Shown: one piece after another, positions 7,677-18,528 of the stretch
Layout: every line of letters begins with the position of its first letter
Numbering within the stretch: the stretch's first letter is position 1
Source of the DNA: an uncultured Bacteroidia bacterium
Lineage (GTDB): Bacteria; Bacteroidota; Bacteroidia; Bacteroidales; UBA932
Reading direction: 5' to 3'
NCBI GenBank assembly: GCA_902797435.1
Contig: CADBSV010000001.1
Location: 1 to 39,765, forward strand
Length of the DNA: 39,765 bases
The notes under the pieces: model-generated
Database searches by the model: none
Seen by the model: only the letters and a program-made list of their open reading frames with translations
Told to the model about the DNA's origin: nothing
Position numbers and translations under genes: made by a program

Positions 7677-9712
7677 TTCTTATTCTTTCTGTTTGGATAT
7701 TCAATTCTTTCGTGATACATCTGCGAGAGGTAGGATTTCAGGACTTCCTTCACCTGAGAGAGTTCCTTTACGGAAATCTCAGCTTCCAGAAGCTGTCCCT
7801 CCTCTTCTTTTCCCGCCACTATCTTCTCGACGAAAGAGTCGAGAGACTGTGCGCTGTAATCCTTGAGCGTGCGGGAGGCTGCCTCCAGGCTGTCGCAGAG
7901 CATGAGGATGACCTGCTCGCGCGTCCGCGGCCTCGGCCCCGGATAACGGAAGAGGTCCGCATCGGTTGGGTCTCCGCCCTCGCTGAGGAACTTACTGTAG
8001 AAATAACCGGCCCTGGTGGTGCCGTGATGGGTTGTAATGAAGTCGCGGATAGCCTTCGGGAGATGGTGCCTTGCGGCAAGTTCATCACCCTCGTGAACGT
8101 GACGTATTATCTCCTGAGCACTCTGAAGGGCACTCAGCTGCGAATGGTATCGGGGCGCGCCGTCACCCGAGAGCATCGACTCGTTCTCGATATAGCATAG
8201 CGGATTAAGGGTCTTCCCTATATCATGGTAAAGAGCTCCCACCCTTACGAGCTGGATGTCCGCTCCTATTTCCCTTGCCGCCGCATCTGCCATGTTCATC
8301 ACCTGAAGGGAATGCTGGAAGGTTCCGGGAGCCTTCTTCTCAAGCTCGAGCAGAAGCGGGTTGGAAGTATCCGCAAGTTCCGACAGCCTGTAGGGAGAAA
8401 GAAGGTTGAAGATGCGCTCGAAAAGATACGTGAGCGGGAACCCGGCAACGGGCAGCATCGCCGCGGCGAAAAGGTAGAAACTGATGCGCAGCATTCCGCC
8501 TCCTGCGATGTCCACCAGACGGAAGCCCATATAAACCACCATCATCACGGCATAGGTGATGAGGGCGTTGAGGAACTGTTTCCAGCCCTTGTTGAACAGG
8601 CGGAAACTGAAAATCGAAACAAGCCCGGAAACAAGGAATATGGTATATACCACAACCGGAGACTCCGAGAACCACAGTATGGGCAGCATTGCAGCCGCAT
8701 ACACCATATATATGAGCCGGTCTTTGAAGAAAGGCTCCAGCAAAAGGGCGCATAGAGTGAAGGGCACCATATATACGAGCCCGCTCTCGACCCTCGGGAC
8801 TATGATGGCCGCAAGGGAGAAGATGGTGAGAACCATCAGAAGATAATAGTAGCGGCCAGTATCGGAAAAGACCTCCATGCCGCAAAAACGCAGAGAGAGG
8901 AACACAAGAAGCACTACCGCCAGGGCGAGAATTGCGTTTCCTACCCAGAAGAGGAAGGGATGGCGGCTGCTGTAGCCGAGGTTGCTCTCGTATTCCTTGC
9001 AGTATGAGTCTATCATCTGCTCTATTTCGGCAGTGACGATTTCGCCCTTCGAGACTATCAGCTGGCCGGCGCTGACGAATCCCTGCGTAGGAGAAACCAC
9101 CTTATGGCTTTCAGCCTGCATGAGTTCGCTTGTCTGACGGTCATATACCAGATTCGGAGTGACGAGGTCATAAACGCCGCATGCGCGGAAAACGGAATCC
9201 ACGTTGATTCCCGGGTTGTTGTTCGAGACCGAGGCCAGAAGCGCGAGACGCGCATCGGAGAGTTTATACACCTCAGTCACGGGACGAGTGGAGACTCTCT
9301 TGCCCCTCTGAAGATAAACCGTTTCCGGAACCACGTCACCGCGGACCGCGGCAATGCCTTCATCCCCCACTATCCCCTTTTCGTAAATGCTGTTCAGGGA
9401 CGACACAAGCGATATCCGGAGGCTCTCGTAGCCACCGAGAGCTATGCCCGATGCCTGACGGAGGTTCCGGTTCTCGACATCACCTGAAAAACGGTAATAA
9501 GGTATGGACTGAGCGGTGTTCCTGGAGAGCTCCTCCTGAATCTGGGCGTCCGATTTGAGAATAGGGAAATCGAAGGGAGCGATAAGGGTTTCGTACTTCC
9601 ATGGCTGGCCCTTGCGGTACTCGTAACTCAGTTTCGGATTGCGGGGCATCGCAATCAGCAGAAGCAGGAACATCACCGCCAGCGGGACAAGATGTCTAAG
9701 TGTTATCTTCAT
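7673..9712 (-). CDS. PgpH-like membrane HD phosphodiesterase (7TM-HD family)
   Basis: The 679-residue protein has an N-terminal transmembrane helix (about 8-22) and then a large extracytoplasmic domain of about 250 residues. Several membrane helices follow (roughly 270-440), then a cytoplasmic HD domain with His496-Asp497 in YHDIGKT and an upstream His in FQHSLQ. This order matches the 7TMR-HD family typified by PgpH, which hydrolyses cyclic di-AMP. That activity is a family expectation and not proven here. It overlaps tig by 4 nt and follows the SDR gene by 3 nt, so it sits within the gyrB-to-clpX operon. It may couple cell-envelope or osmotic signals to c-di-AMP levels. Confidence 0.88.
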   Translation of the reverse strand: MKITLRHLVPLAVMFLLLLIAMPRNPKLSYEYRKGQPWKYETLIAPFDFPILKSDAQIQEELSRNTAQSIPYYRFSGDVENRNLRQASGIALGGYESLRISLVSSLNSIYEKGIVGDEGIAAVRGDVVPETVYLQRGKRVSTRPVTEVYKLSDARLALLASVSNNNPGINVDSVFRACGVYDLVTPNLVYDRQTSELMQAESHKVVSPTQGFVSAGQLIVSKGEIVTAEIEQMIDSYCKEYESNLGYSSRHPFLFWVGNAILALAVVLLVFLSLRFCGMEVFSDTGRYYYLLMVLTIFSLAAIIVPRVESGLVYMVPFTLCALLLEPFFKDRLIYMVYAAAMLPILWFSESPVVVYTIFLVSGLVSIFSFRLFNKGWKQFLNALITYAVMMVVYMGFRLVDIAGGGMLRISFYLFAAAMLPVAGFPLTYLFERIFNLLSPYRLSELADTSNPLLLELEKKAPGTFQHSLQVMNMADAAAREIGADIQLVRVGALYHDIGKTLNPLCYIENESMLSGDGAPRYHSQLSALQSAQEIIRHVHEGDELAARHHLPKAIRDFITTHHGTTRAGYFYSKFLSEGGDPTDADLFRYPGPRPRTREQVILMLCDSLEAASRTLKDYSAQSLDSFVEKIVAGKEEEGQLLEAEISVKELSQVKEVLKSYLSQMYHERIEYPNRKNKK

Positions 9713-9715
9713 ACC

Positions 9716-10543
9716 TTATTTCTCACTTTGCGGGACCTTGCCCTCACGGGCTATATAACTGTATGTCAGCCTGTCCACAAGTCTCGGGAACAGGCCGCGA
9801 ACGAAAGCGGTGAGTTTACCCAGCGGGGTCAGGACAACCTGCTTGCGACGGTGCTCAAGTGCAGATGCGAGCTTTTCCGCAACCGCTTCGGCGCTCATGA
9901 GCTTCCCCTCCTCGAGCGGAGTATCCCCCTGCGGGGAGCCGTCTGCTGTGAGAGCCGCATTACGGACATTGCTCGAAGTATAGCCAGGTGCAAACACAAG
10001 CACTCCGAGCCCGTCTTTAAGGTGCTCAACCCTGAGCGCGTCAAGGAAGCCCCGGACTGCGAATTTGGAAGAGCAATAACCGCTCCGGGCTGGCAGAGGA
10101 GAGAATCCGGCGACGCTGATAACGCCGACGACCTGTCCCCTGCTTTCGAGAAGATACGGGAGGGCAGCCTTCGTACAGTTCACGGTACCCCAGAAATTCA
10201 CGTCCATCAGACGTCTGAGCACGCTGAGGTCGAGGTCCTTGAAATATGCACGCATGCTGAGGCCGGCATTGTTCACAAGGATGTCGATACGGCCGAAACG
10301 CTCTGAGGCCGCCTTTATGAGCGCCGTGCAGTCTGCCTCCGACGAAACGTCGCAACGGACGCACAGGACCCTTTCGGGAGGCGCCACCGAAGGTGCGAGT
10401 TCTTCCAGGAGTTCCAGCCTTCTTGCAGCCATCACCACGAAGGCTCCCAGGCTGCCGAATAAACGCGCCGAGGCCAGCCCGATTCCCGAGCTGGCTCCCG
10501 TAACGATTATAACCTTATCCTTGAAGTAACCGGTATTCTTCAC
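9716..10543 (-). CDS. Short-chain dehydrogenase/reductase, candidate 3-ketosphinganine-type reductase
   Basis: A 275-residue classical SDR with the NAD(P)-binding motif TGASSGIG near residues 15-22, NNAGLS near 90, and the catalytic YxxxK as YCSSK in SGYCSSKFA. A basic residue pair after the second strand (AARRLE) suggests NADP preference. The C-terminal tail contains a hydrophobic and basic stretch that could associate with membrane. It lies 18 nt downstream of an alpha-oxoamine synthase of lipid type. The natural hypothesis is reduction of the 3-keto long-chain base made by that enzyme. The sequence alone does not prove the substrate, and a general ketoreductase is possible. Confidence 0.8.
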   Translation of the reverse strand: MKNTGYFKDKVIIVTGASSGIGLASARLFGSLGAFVVMAARRLELLEELAPSVAPPERVLCVRCDVSSEADCTALIKAASERFGRIDILVNNAGLSMRAYFKDLDLSVLRRLMDVNFWGTVNCTKAALPYLLESRGQVVGVISVAGFSPLPARSGYCSSKFAVRGFLDALRVEHLKDGLGVLVFAPGYTSSNVRNAALTADGSPQGDTPLEEGKLMSAEAVAEKLASALEHRRKQVVLTPLGKLTAFVRGLFPRLVDRLTYSYIAREGKVPQSEK

Positions 10544-10561
10544 TTCGACAGTTTTGGATTG

Positions 10562-11827
10562 CTACTCTATGGTCATTTCGGCTATGTCCTCGCCGTCGTA
10601 TTCGCCGGCGTCGAGTTTCGCCTTTATTTCCTTGAATGCGTTTAGAGTGTACTGCACATCCTCCATCGTGTGGGCCGCGGTGGATACTATGCGGAAAATG
10701 ATCATTCCCTTTGGGATAACGGGATAGATGACCATCGAACAGAAGATGCGATAGTTCTCCCTGAGATCCTTCGCCATCTTTGTGGCCTGAGCTATGCCGC
10801 CCTTGATGTGGATGGGGGTCACGCAGGCCTGAGCCTCACCTATATCGAAGCCTTCCTTGCGGAAACCGTCCTGTATTGCAAGGGTGATAGCCTTGCACTT
10901 AGCCCTGAGGGCGTCCCCTTCGGGAGAGTCGATGATCTCCATACGCTTGATGTTGCCGAGAACGAAAGCCATAGGCTGGCTCTTTGCATACATCTGGCTG
11001 CGGAGGTTGGCGCGCAGATAATTGATGATGGCATGCGGACCGGCTACGAAGCCGCCGATGCTTGCCATGCTCTTGGCGAAAGCACCGATGTAGAGGTCAA
11101 CGCCGTCCATGCAGTGCTGCTCTTCGGATGTGCCGCGTCCATGCTCGCCCATAAGTCCGAAGCCGTGCGCGTCATCTATCATGAAGCGGAACGGATACTT
11201 CTTCTTGAATTCCACGATCTCCGCGAGTTTTCCCATCGCACCTGTCATTCCGAAAACCCCTTCGGTGATTACAAGAACCCCGCCGCCATTCTCCTCGGCA
11301 ACCCTTTCGGCGCGCTGGATAACCTTCTCGAAATCGGCCATGTCGTTGTGGCGGAACTTGAACTTCTCACCCAGATGGAGGCGGATTCCGTCAAGCAGGC
11401 AGGCGTGCGATTCGGCGTCATAGACGATTACGTCATGGCGGCCGGTAAGCGCATCGATAGTGGAGACAATTCCCTGGTAACCGAAGTTGAACAGGAAGGC
11501 GTCTTCCTTCTTCTCGAAGTCGGCAAAGATCTTTTCGAGCCTCTCATGCTCGCGGGTGTGGCCCGAAAGCATGCGGGAGCCCATCGGATAGGCGAGGCCG
11601 TATTTTGCCGCAGCCTCGGCGTCAGCCTTGCGGACTTCGGGATGATTTGCAAGTCCAAGATAGTTGTTGAGGCTCCAGTTGAGGACGGGGATGCCGTTAA
11701 AGGTCATGTGGGGCCCGAGTTCTCCCTCGAGCCTGGGATACATGTAATAGCCGAACCCCTGTTCGAAATACTGTCCTATAGGACCTGCGGAACCTTCTTC
11801 AATGCGGGAAAAGATATCTGAATACAT
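10562..11827 (-). CDS. Alpha-oxoamine synthase: candidate serine palmitoyltransferase or cysteate acyltransferase
   Basis: The 421-residue PLP enzyme shares the KBL/AONS/SPT fold. It has NNYLGLANHP in the N-terminal part, GSRMLSGHT, the cofactor-contacting DDAHGFGLMG, and the Schiff-base Lys252 in AFAKSMASIGGF. It differs clearly from the kbl product in this window and carries extra N- and C-terminal residues (acidic tail ending EMTIE). Family members condense an amino acid with an acyl thioester. In Bacteroidota this starts sphingolipids (from serine) or the sulfonolipid base capnine (from cysteate). A reductase follows directly, which supports lipid synthesis over biotin or threonine metabolism. 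It begins 2 nt after gyrB. Confidence 0.75.
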   Translation of the reverse strand: MYSDIFSRIEEGSAGPIGQYFEQGFGYYMYPRLEGELGPHMTFNGIPVLNWSLNNYLGLANHPEVRKADAEAAAKYGLAYPMGSRMLSGHTREHERLEKIFADFEKKEDAFLFNFGYQGIVSTIDALTGRHDVIVYDAESHACLLDGIRLHLGEKFKFRHNDMADFEKVIQRAERVAEENGGGVLVITEGVFGMTGAMGKLAEIVEFKKKYPFRFMIDDAHGFGLMGEHGRGTSEEQHCMDGVDLYIGAFAKSMASIGGFVAGPHAIINYLRANLRSQMYAKSQPMAFVLGNIKRMEIIDSPEGDALRAKCKAITLAIQDGFRKEGFDIGEAQACVTPIHIKGGIAQATKMAKDLRENYRIFCSMVIYPVIPKGMIIFRIVSTAAHTMEDVQYTLNAFKEIKAKLDAGEYDGEDIAEMTIE

Positions 11828-11829
11828 GA

Positions 11830-13839
<2,010 letters not shown>

Positions 13840-13866
13840 TTAGTATATCAGTCTTTATAAAGTCAG

Positions 13867-13874
13867 CAAATTTA
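13867..13874 (-). promoter_or_regulatory. -7 box (TAAATTTG) for gyrB
   Basis: The 41-nt gap between the outer-membrane barrel gene and gyrB contains TAAATTTG on the minus strand, about 27 nt before the gyrB start. The -33 position is weak. This could give gyrB and downstream genes their own promoter apart from the TPR/barrel pair. Confidence 0.5.
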
Positions 13875-13880
13875 CAAATT

Positions 13881-15479
13881 TTATTGCAATTTCAGGCATA
13901 TTCCTGCGGTAAAATTAATGCCTCCGGCGATGTGGGTGGGAGAATAGGAAAGGCGCTGGTCAAGCAGGTTTCCTATCTGGGCCCAGGCCGAGAAGGACCT
14001 TCCGAAGAAATACTCTCCGTAAAGCCCCAAATCGACCAGGGCGGGCAAGCTCACAAGGGTTGACTCCCTTGCTCCAAGCACCTTGCAGCGCACTCCGGCG
14101 TATATTCTGCGGCTCCAGTTGTATGAGGCATCGGCATCGATGGAGAAGGACGGCAGGCTGAGCCACGTGGGCCCCTTTTCCAGGTCGGTGTGCGAATAGA
14201 GTGCGTCGAGGTTCATGTTGAACCTTTCTCCCGTCCAGTTGAGAAGAAGCTTTCCCCATGCCTGGGAATAATCCGCAAACACGATTCCAGGTGTATAAAG
14301 GCCGAAAGAATCGACCGACAGGCCCTGAACCGGGGAATCGTTCAGGATGCGGTATCCGCCGGAGAGGTCGTAATGCAAACGGGACAGCAGCAGGCCTCTT
14401 ACAGCGAGCGTGGCGCTTATCTTTTCCACCGTAGGCTCGAAACCGTCCAGATAGGACACATTGAACCAGTGGTCCTGCGACTTGTAGTGGGCATAGTCTC
14501 CTACCGACTGTCCCCCGCCTATGCCAAGGCTCACTCCAACTTTTCTGCTCTGAGGAACCCACTGCGCCCTTATGTCAGGATGGATTGTTATCTTCTTTGA
14601 CGACGCCAGGCGGACGCCGGCAGCCAGCTTCAGTGTCCCCCAGTCGAATACGGCCTTCGGGGCTGCAGTGTTAAGGAGCACCGGGGAGATGCCCGGAACT
14701 CCGCTTATCCAGCTGCCCTGGGAACGCACATCCACCCTTAGCCTGAGTCCAGATGAAATCTCCGGAACCAGATATCCGTCAAAGACATAACCGAACTCGG
14801 ACAAACGCCCAAGCGCGCTCACGCCATCTGCCGAATAATGGAGACCGGCATCGATGTCGTAAATCATCTTCGCATCCTCCGTATTGGAATGGATGTTCAT
14901 GTCGAGAGCCGCCTTGTTGTAATTCGAAACCATGGCGTCGTCGGCAGTGAAGATACCGTTCCAGGAGAGATCTCCGGAAAGGTCGAAGCTTTCCTTGTTC
15001 CAGCGCAGCATCGCGCCTCCCTTGCCGGAAAGGTCCCTTCCCGACCAGAGTCCGCGCCCGTCGTCCATGGAACTGTACTTCCCGGCGTAACCGTCAAGCG
15101 AAAGATACGCGCCTCCCCTGACAAGTCCTTTCGGGAAAGGAGTATAGACAGCCCTCAGGACAGGGTGGAAACTGTATCCCGCCCCGGTGCGCAGATAGAA
15201 CCTTGCGCCATCGTAAGGCCTTGCTTCCGGTGCAAGGGCTATCGAGTAAGGGGAAAAATCGTAAGCTCCCTTGTAATCGGTGCGGAAAACGCTGTAATCG
15301 ATTGCAATGCTGAACTTTGTAAGGGAGTCCGGAACCTGCATGACGGTTCCTTTCTTATGCACATCGGCCATTCTGGCCTGGTAATCGTTGGTAACCTGAA
15401 CCTCCGGATTAAGGTTCTGGGCAAAAACGGAAGCGCAGGCCAGGCAGGCTGCCGCGGTAATGGTAAGTATCTTTTTCAT
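13881..15479 (-). CDS. Outer-membrane beta-barrel protein of unknown function
   Basis: The 532-residue protein has a clear signal peptide (start MKKILTITAAACLACASVFAQ). Many alternating hydrophobic/polar strands with aromatic girdles follow (for example RLHYDLSGGYRIL, RIYAGVRCKVLG), typical of an outer-membrane barrel. The C-terminal strand ends GGINFTAGICLKLQ and resembles the last barrel strand of TonB-dependent-receptor-like proteins. I see no N-terminal plug domain, so it is not a full TonB receptor. It lies 3 nt downstream of the large TPR gene, so the pair is almost certainly co-transcribed and may act as one envelope complex. Substrate and function are unknown. Confidence 0.82.
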   Translation of the reverse strand: MKKILTITAAACLACASVFAQNLNPEVQVTNDYQARMADVHKKGTVMQVPDSLTKFSIAIDYSVFRTDYKGAYDFSPYSIALAPEARPYDGARFYLRTGAGYSFHPVLRAVYTPFPKGLVRGGAYLSLDGYAGKYSSMDDGRGLWSGRDLSGKGGAMLRWNKESFDLSGDLSWNGIFTADDAMVSNYNKAALDMNIHSNTEDAKMIYDIDAGLHYSADGVSALGRLSEFGYVFDGYLVPEISSGLRLRVDVRSQGSWISGVPGISPVLLNTAAPKAVFDWGTLKLAAGVRLASSKKITIHPDIRAQWVPQSRKVGVSLGIGGGQSVGDYAHYKSQDHWFNVSYLDGFEPTVEKISATLAVRGLLLSRLHYDLSGGYRILNDSPVQGLSVDSFGLYTPGIVFADYSQAWGKLLLNWTGERFNMNLDALYSHTDLEKGPTWLSLPSFSIDADASYNWSRRIYAGVRCKVLGARESTLVSLPALVDLGLYGEYFFGRSFSAWAQIGNLLDQRLSYSPTHIAGGINFTAGICLKLQ

Positions 15480-15482
15480 CGC

Positions 15483-18440
15483 TTAGTTTTCAAGAGTTGA
15501 TAGACGCCCCGATACAAGGCTCATTATGTCATCGTCTTCACCGGAAGCTACGTACCCGTCGCGGATGCTCTCGAGGGTCGCTTTCGCCTGGGCGGTCTTC
15601 CCCTGAGCAAGGAAGGTGTCGGCTAAGGTCAGATAACATCTTGCAAGCCAGTAGCTTTGGGAACCGAACGATGCCGAGAACCCGTAAACGCTGCTTTCAG
15701 CTTCCTGGTAACGGCCGCTGTCGTAGAGGTCCTGGACTATCATCCATGCCGATTCTGCGCCCTCAGGAGTGGACGTGAGGGTGCTGAGTCTGCGGAAGAT
15801 TGCGAAAGCATCCTCCCTGCGGCTCGTTGCGAGGCAGGCCTTAGCCTTCAGGAAAGAAGCCTCCCGCTTGAGGCTTTCGGCACATTCGGAAGCTTCGACC
15901 TCTTCTGCCGCGGCTATTACTTCGTTCCATTTTTTTGCAGCCGCAGCACTGCGCGCACGTCCCGTTTTGGATGCGAGGACATTCTCGGGCATGAGGGCGA
16001 TTTCTCCCAGGCGCACATAACCGTCAAAGGCGTCTGCAAAGCGTTCCAGTTCGTATGAAAGGGTGGCGTAGCCGAGAGCGGCGCTTTCTGCGAACGAGCC
16101 TTCCTTGAGGTACTTGCCTGCGGAAGCATAGCATTCACACGCCTTCTCCTTTTCGCCAAGACGCCTGTAGGAATCTGCCAGATAGAAGGTTGCATCTCCC
16201 CTGCGCGCCCCGTCGGGATAATCCGACAGGTACTTCCGCAGGTAATTCACGGCCTGGTTGTAGTTGCCGGCGATGTAAATCTGTTCGGCAGTGTTGAAAT
16301 AGACGTTTTCGCGTTCACGCGCCGATTTGCCTATGCTGAGGCCGTTCTTTTCCACATACTCGATGTATTTTTCAGGAGTGCCCGTGGTCTGGTAGATGGA
16401 GTTTATCGCAAGGAGCGCCTCTTCGGAGAATTCGCTTTCGGGGAGAAGGTCCACCACCTGCATATACTGGCCGAGCGCGGTATTGTAGTTGCCGAGATTC
16501 CGGTAGGACATGCCTTTCCCGATAAGGGCCCGCGCAGCGAAGGTCGGGTCGGAAGTGCTGCTCCTGAGGGTCTCGAAGGTATTGATGGCCTGCTCATAAT
16601 CTCCGTTTTCCATCTGGGCGCGGCCGAGTTCGTACATGGCATCGGAATACATCGGCGAATCGGGCGAAGCCTTGAGGACCTCCTTGAGCACGGAGGCCTT
16701 GGCGCCCTTGTCGCCTGAAAGGCCGAGGGCGAGGGCTTCCTGATAATACGGGTAGATATTGTCGGGAGAGCCGAATTCCGAGCGCAGTCTGCGGTACGAC
16801 GCCACAGCGCCCTTGTAATCGTGCCGCGCAAAGTCGCAGTCGGCCCTGCGCGTCATGGCATCTTCGCGGCAATAGGCATCCTGCGAAGCGGCATAAAGGT
16901 CGAACCAGCGTGCCGCCGCCTCGTATTTCTTTTCGGAATAACAGGCATATCCCAGATTATACGGCAGCAGGCTTCCTTCCTGCATTCCACGCAGTGCGCT
17001 GGTATTGTAGAGTTCTTCCCAGATGCGCCCAGCCTGGGAGAAGTTGCCGCAGCCGTACTCGGCCTCGGCAAGCCAGTAGCGGCTGAGCTGGTTGAAACGG
17101 TCGTTCTTGGGATAATAGAACCCTGCCGCCTTCAGGTATGGTATGGCATCCGACCAGGCTCCTCCCGAGACGAGCTGACTGCCCCTCAGGTAATTCGCCT
17201 TCACATAGTTGCCCTTCTGATCCCCGTCGAGTTCTTCTATGCGGGAATAATTCTCGATTGCTGCGGCGTAATCGCGGTTGTTAAGGGCGGCGATGGCCAT
17301 GTAGTTGTAAATCTGTTCTCCCCTCTTTTCGGTGGTATAATGCGAGATATAGTCCTCGAAGGGAGCGGTATCGCCGTTGAGGTCGAAGGAAAGCTTTGCG
17401 AAATTGAAGGCTGCGTCTTCCTGAAGTTCGGGGCGGAAAGAAGCAGCGGCAGCATCTGCAAAAGCATAGGCGGCAGCAACCTTGTTTCCGGTCTGGATAT
17501 ATGAATACGCCAGATTATAATTGGCAATCTGCCCCAGGGAATCCTTCCTTTCGGGGATGCGGGAATAGTTTTCGATGGCGCCCTTGTAATCCTGAAGGGC
17601 ATAATAGACAGAACCGGCATGGAAGAGGTCGGCTGGACTTGCGAGCGAATCGGGAAGCTCCTCCCGGCGGAAATATTCGAGGGCCTTGTCGTTGTAGCCC
17701 TTGATGAGATAGGATTCGCTGAGCATGCGGGCCAGCCTGCCATGCCTCTCGGCCGGGATGGTGTCGAGCATGGCGGGAGCGTTCTGAAGGACAAAGTCGT
17801 AGTCCTTGTCCATGAAACGGCATTCCATGATGTAATAGTCGCTCAGGGCCTTGAAGCGCTGGTCTTTACCGCTGAGTGCAAACCAGCTGCGCGCCACGTC
17901 GAAATCTTCCTCCCGATATGCGATGTAGCCGAGGTGATACCTCGAAGGAGCCGTATATTCCGAATAGGGCAGCTTCTGAACTGCGTAGAAATCCCGGACG
18001 GCCTCGCTGAGTTTTCCGGTGCTGTAAGCGCTGTAGGCACGCAGGAACAGATAACGCGTCCGATCCCCTGAGGGAAGGGCCTCAGGGCCGCCCACAGCTG
18101 CGAGTTCCGAGGAGGCGAGCGCATAGTCGGACGCATCGAAAGCATTCTGGGCCGCGGCATAGTGAATCTGAGGATAAAGCGCGGTGTAAGGATTCGACGC
18201 CTCGTAGGAATGGATGAGGTCCTGATAATCGGAAGAATTCACCTTCACGGCACACAGGATGGAGTATGCCTTGCTGAGAGGATCGTCCAACTGGTCGAAA
18301 ATAGCGCGCGCCTTACTGTAAACGCCTTGTTCATAAAGGTTTACCGCTTCCTTGAAACGGGAAGGAGAATCCTGTGCGCACAAGCCCTGCGGCAGCAGGA
18401 AAGCAATGGCGGCAGACAGATATATGGCTGTTTTCTTCAT
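15483..18440 (-). CDS. Large secreted tetratricopeptide-repeat protein
   Basis: A 985-residue protein made almost entirely of TPR-like helical repeats with Bacteroidota YbgF/BamD-like consensus. Examples are YNTALGQYMQVVDLLPESEF, GDYEQAINTFETLRSS and GNYNQAVNYLRKYLSDYPDG. I chose the ATG at 18440 rather than an earlier in-frame start because it opens directly on a signal peptide (start MKKTAIYLSAAIAFLLPQ, cleavage near LCAQ). No lipobox cysteine is placed correctly, so it is probably periplasmic. TPR arrays are protein-docking scaffolds. The 3-nt gap to the outer-membrane barrel gene suggests they work together in the envelope. No enzymatic domain is seen. Confidence 0.85.
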   Translation of the reverse strand: MKKTAIYLSAAIAFLLPQGLCAQDSPSRFKEAVNLYEQGVYSKARAIFDQLDDPLSKAYSILCAVKVNSSDYQDLIHSYEASNPYTALYPQIHYAAAQNAFDASDYALASSELAAVGGPEALPSGDRTRYLFLRAYSAYSTGKLSEAVRDFYAVQKLPYSEYTAPSRYHLGYIAYREEDFDVARSWFALSGKDQRFKALSDYYIMECRFMDKDYDFVLQNAPAMLDTIPAERHGRLARMLSESYLIKGYNDKALEYFRREELPDSLASPADLFHAGSVYYALQDYKGAIENYSRIPERKDSLGQIANYNLAYSYIQTGNKVAAAYAFADAAAASFRPELQEDAAFNFAKLSFDLNGDTAPFEDYISHYTTEKRGEQIYNYMAIAALNNRDYAAAIENYSRIEELDGDQKGNYVKANYLRGSQLVSGGAWSDAIPYLKAAGFYYPKNDRFNQLSRYWLAEAEYGCGNFSQAGRIWEELYNTSALRGMQEGSLLPYNLGYACYSEKKYEAAARWFDLYAASQDAYCREDAMTRRADCDFARHDYKGAVASYRRLRSEFGSPDNIYPYYQEALALGLSGDKGAKASVLKEVLKASPDSPMYSDAMYELGRAQMENGDYEQAINTFETLRSSTSDPTFAARALIGKGMSYRNLGNYNTALGQYMQVVDLLPESEFSEEALLAINSIYQTTGTPEKYIEYVEKNGLSIGKSARERENVYFNTAEQIYIAGNYNQAVNYLRKYLSDYPDGARRGDATFYLADSYRRLGEKEKACECYASAGKYLKEGSFAESAALGYATLSYELERFADAFDGYVRLGEIALMPENVLASKTGRARSAAAAKKWNEVIAAAEEVEASECAESLKREASFLKAKACLATSRREDAFAIFRRLSTLTSTPEGAESAWMIVQDLYDSGRYQEAESSVYGFSASFGSQSYWLARCYLTLADTFLAQGKTAQAKATLESIRDGYVASGEDDDIMSLVSGRLSTLEN

Positions 18441-18467
18441 ATTCGAAGGTATAATATTATAGTCTAG

Positions 18468-18475
18468 CAAATTTA
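18468..18475 (-). promoter_or_regulatory. -7 box (TAAATTTG) for the TPR/barrel unit
   Basis: The minus strand reads TAAATTTG, 27 nt upstream of the TPR gene start, in the 88-nt divergent gap with ftsE. No clear -33 TTTG is visible. Confidence 0.5.
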
Positions 18476-18497
18476 ACAATAATTAGCGGATTTAACG

Positions 18498-18505
18498 TAT
18501 ATTTG
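18498..18505 (+). promoter_or_regulatory. -7 box (TATATTTG) for ftsE
   Basis: TATATTTG lies 23 nt before the ftsE ATG in the AT-rich divergent gap. The -33 element is not obvious. Confidence 0.5.
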
Positions 18506-18528
18506 CAGGGGAAGTTATTCACAAATAA

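Noticed and set aside
10670-11821. A 383-codon open frame on the plus strand
   Set aside because: Antisense to the alpha-oxoamine synthase, with no recognisable motif and no promoter box. A shadow frame.
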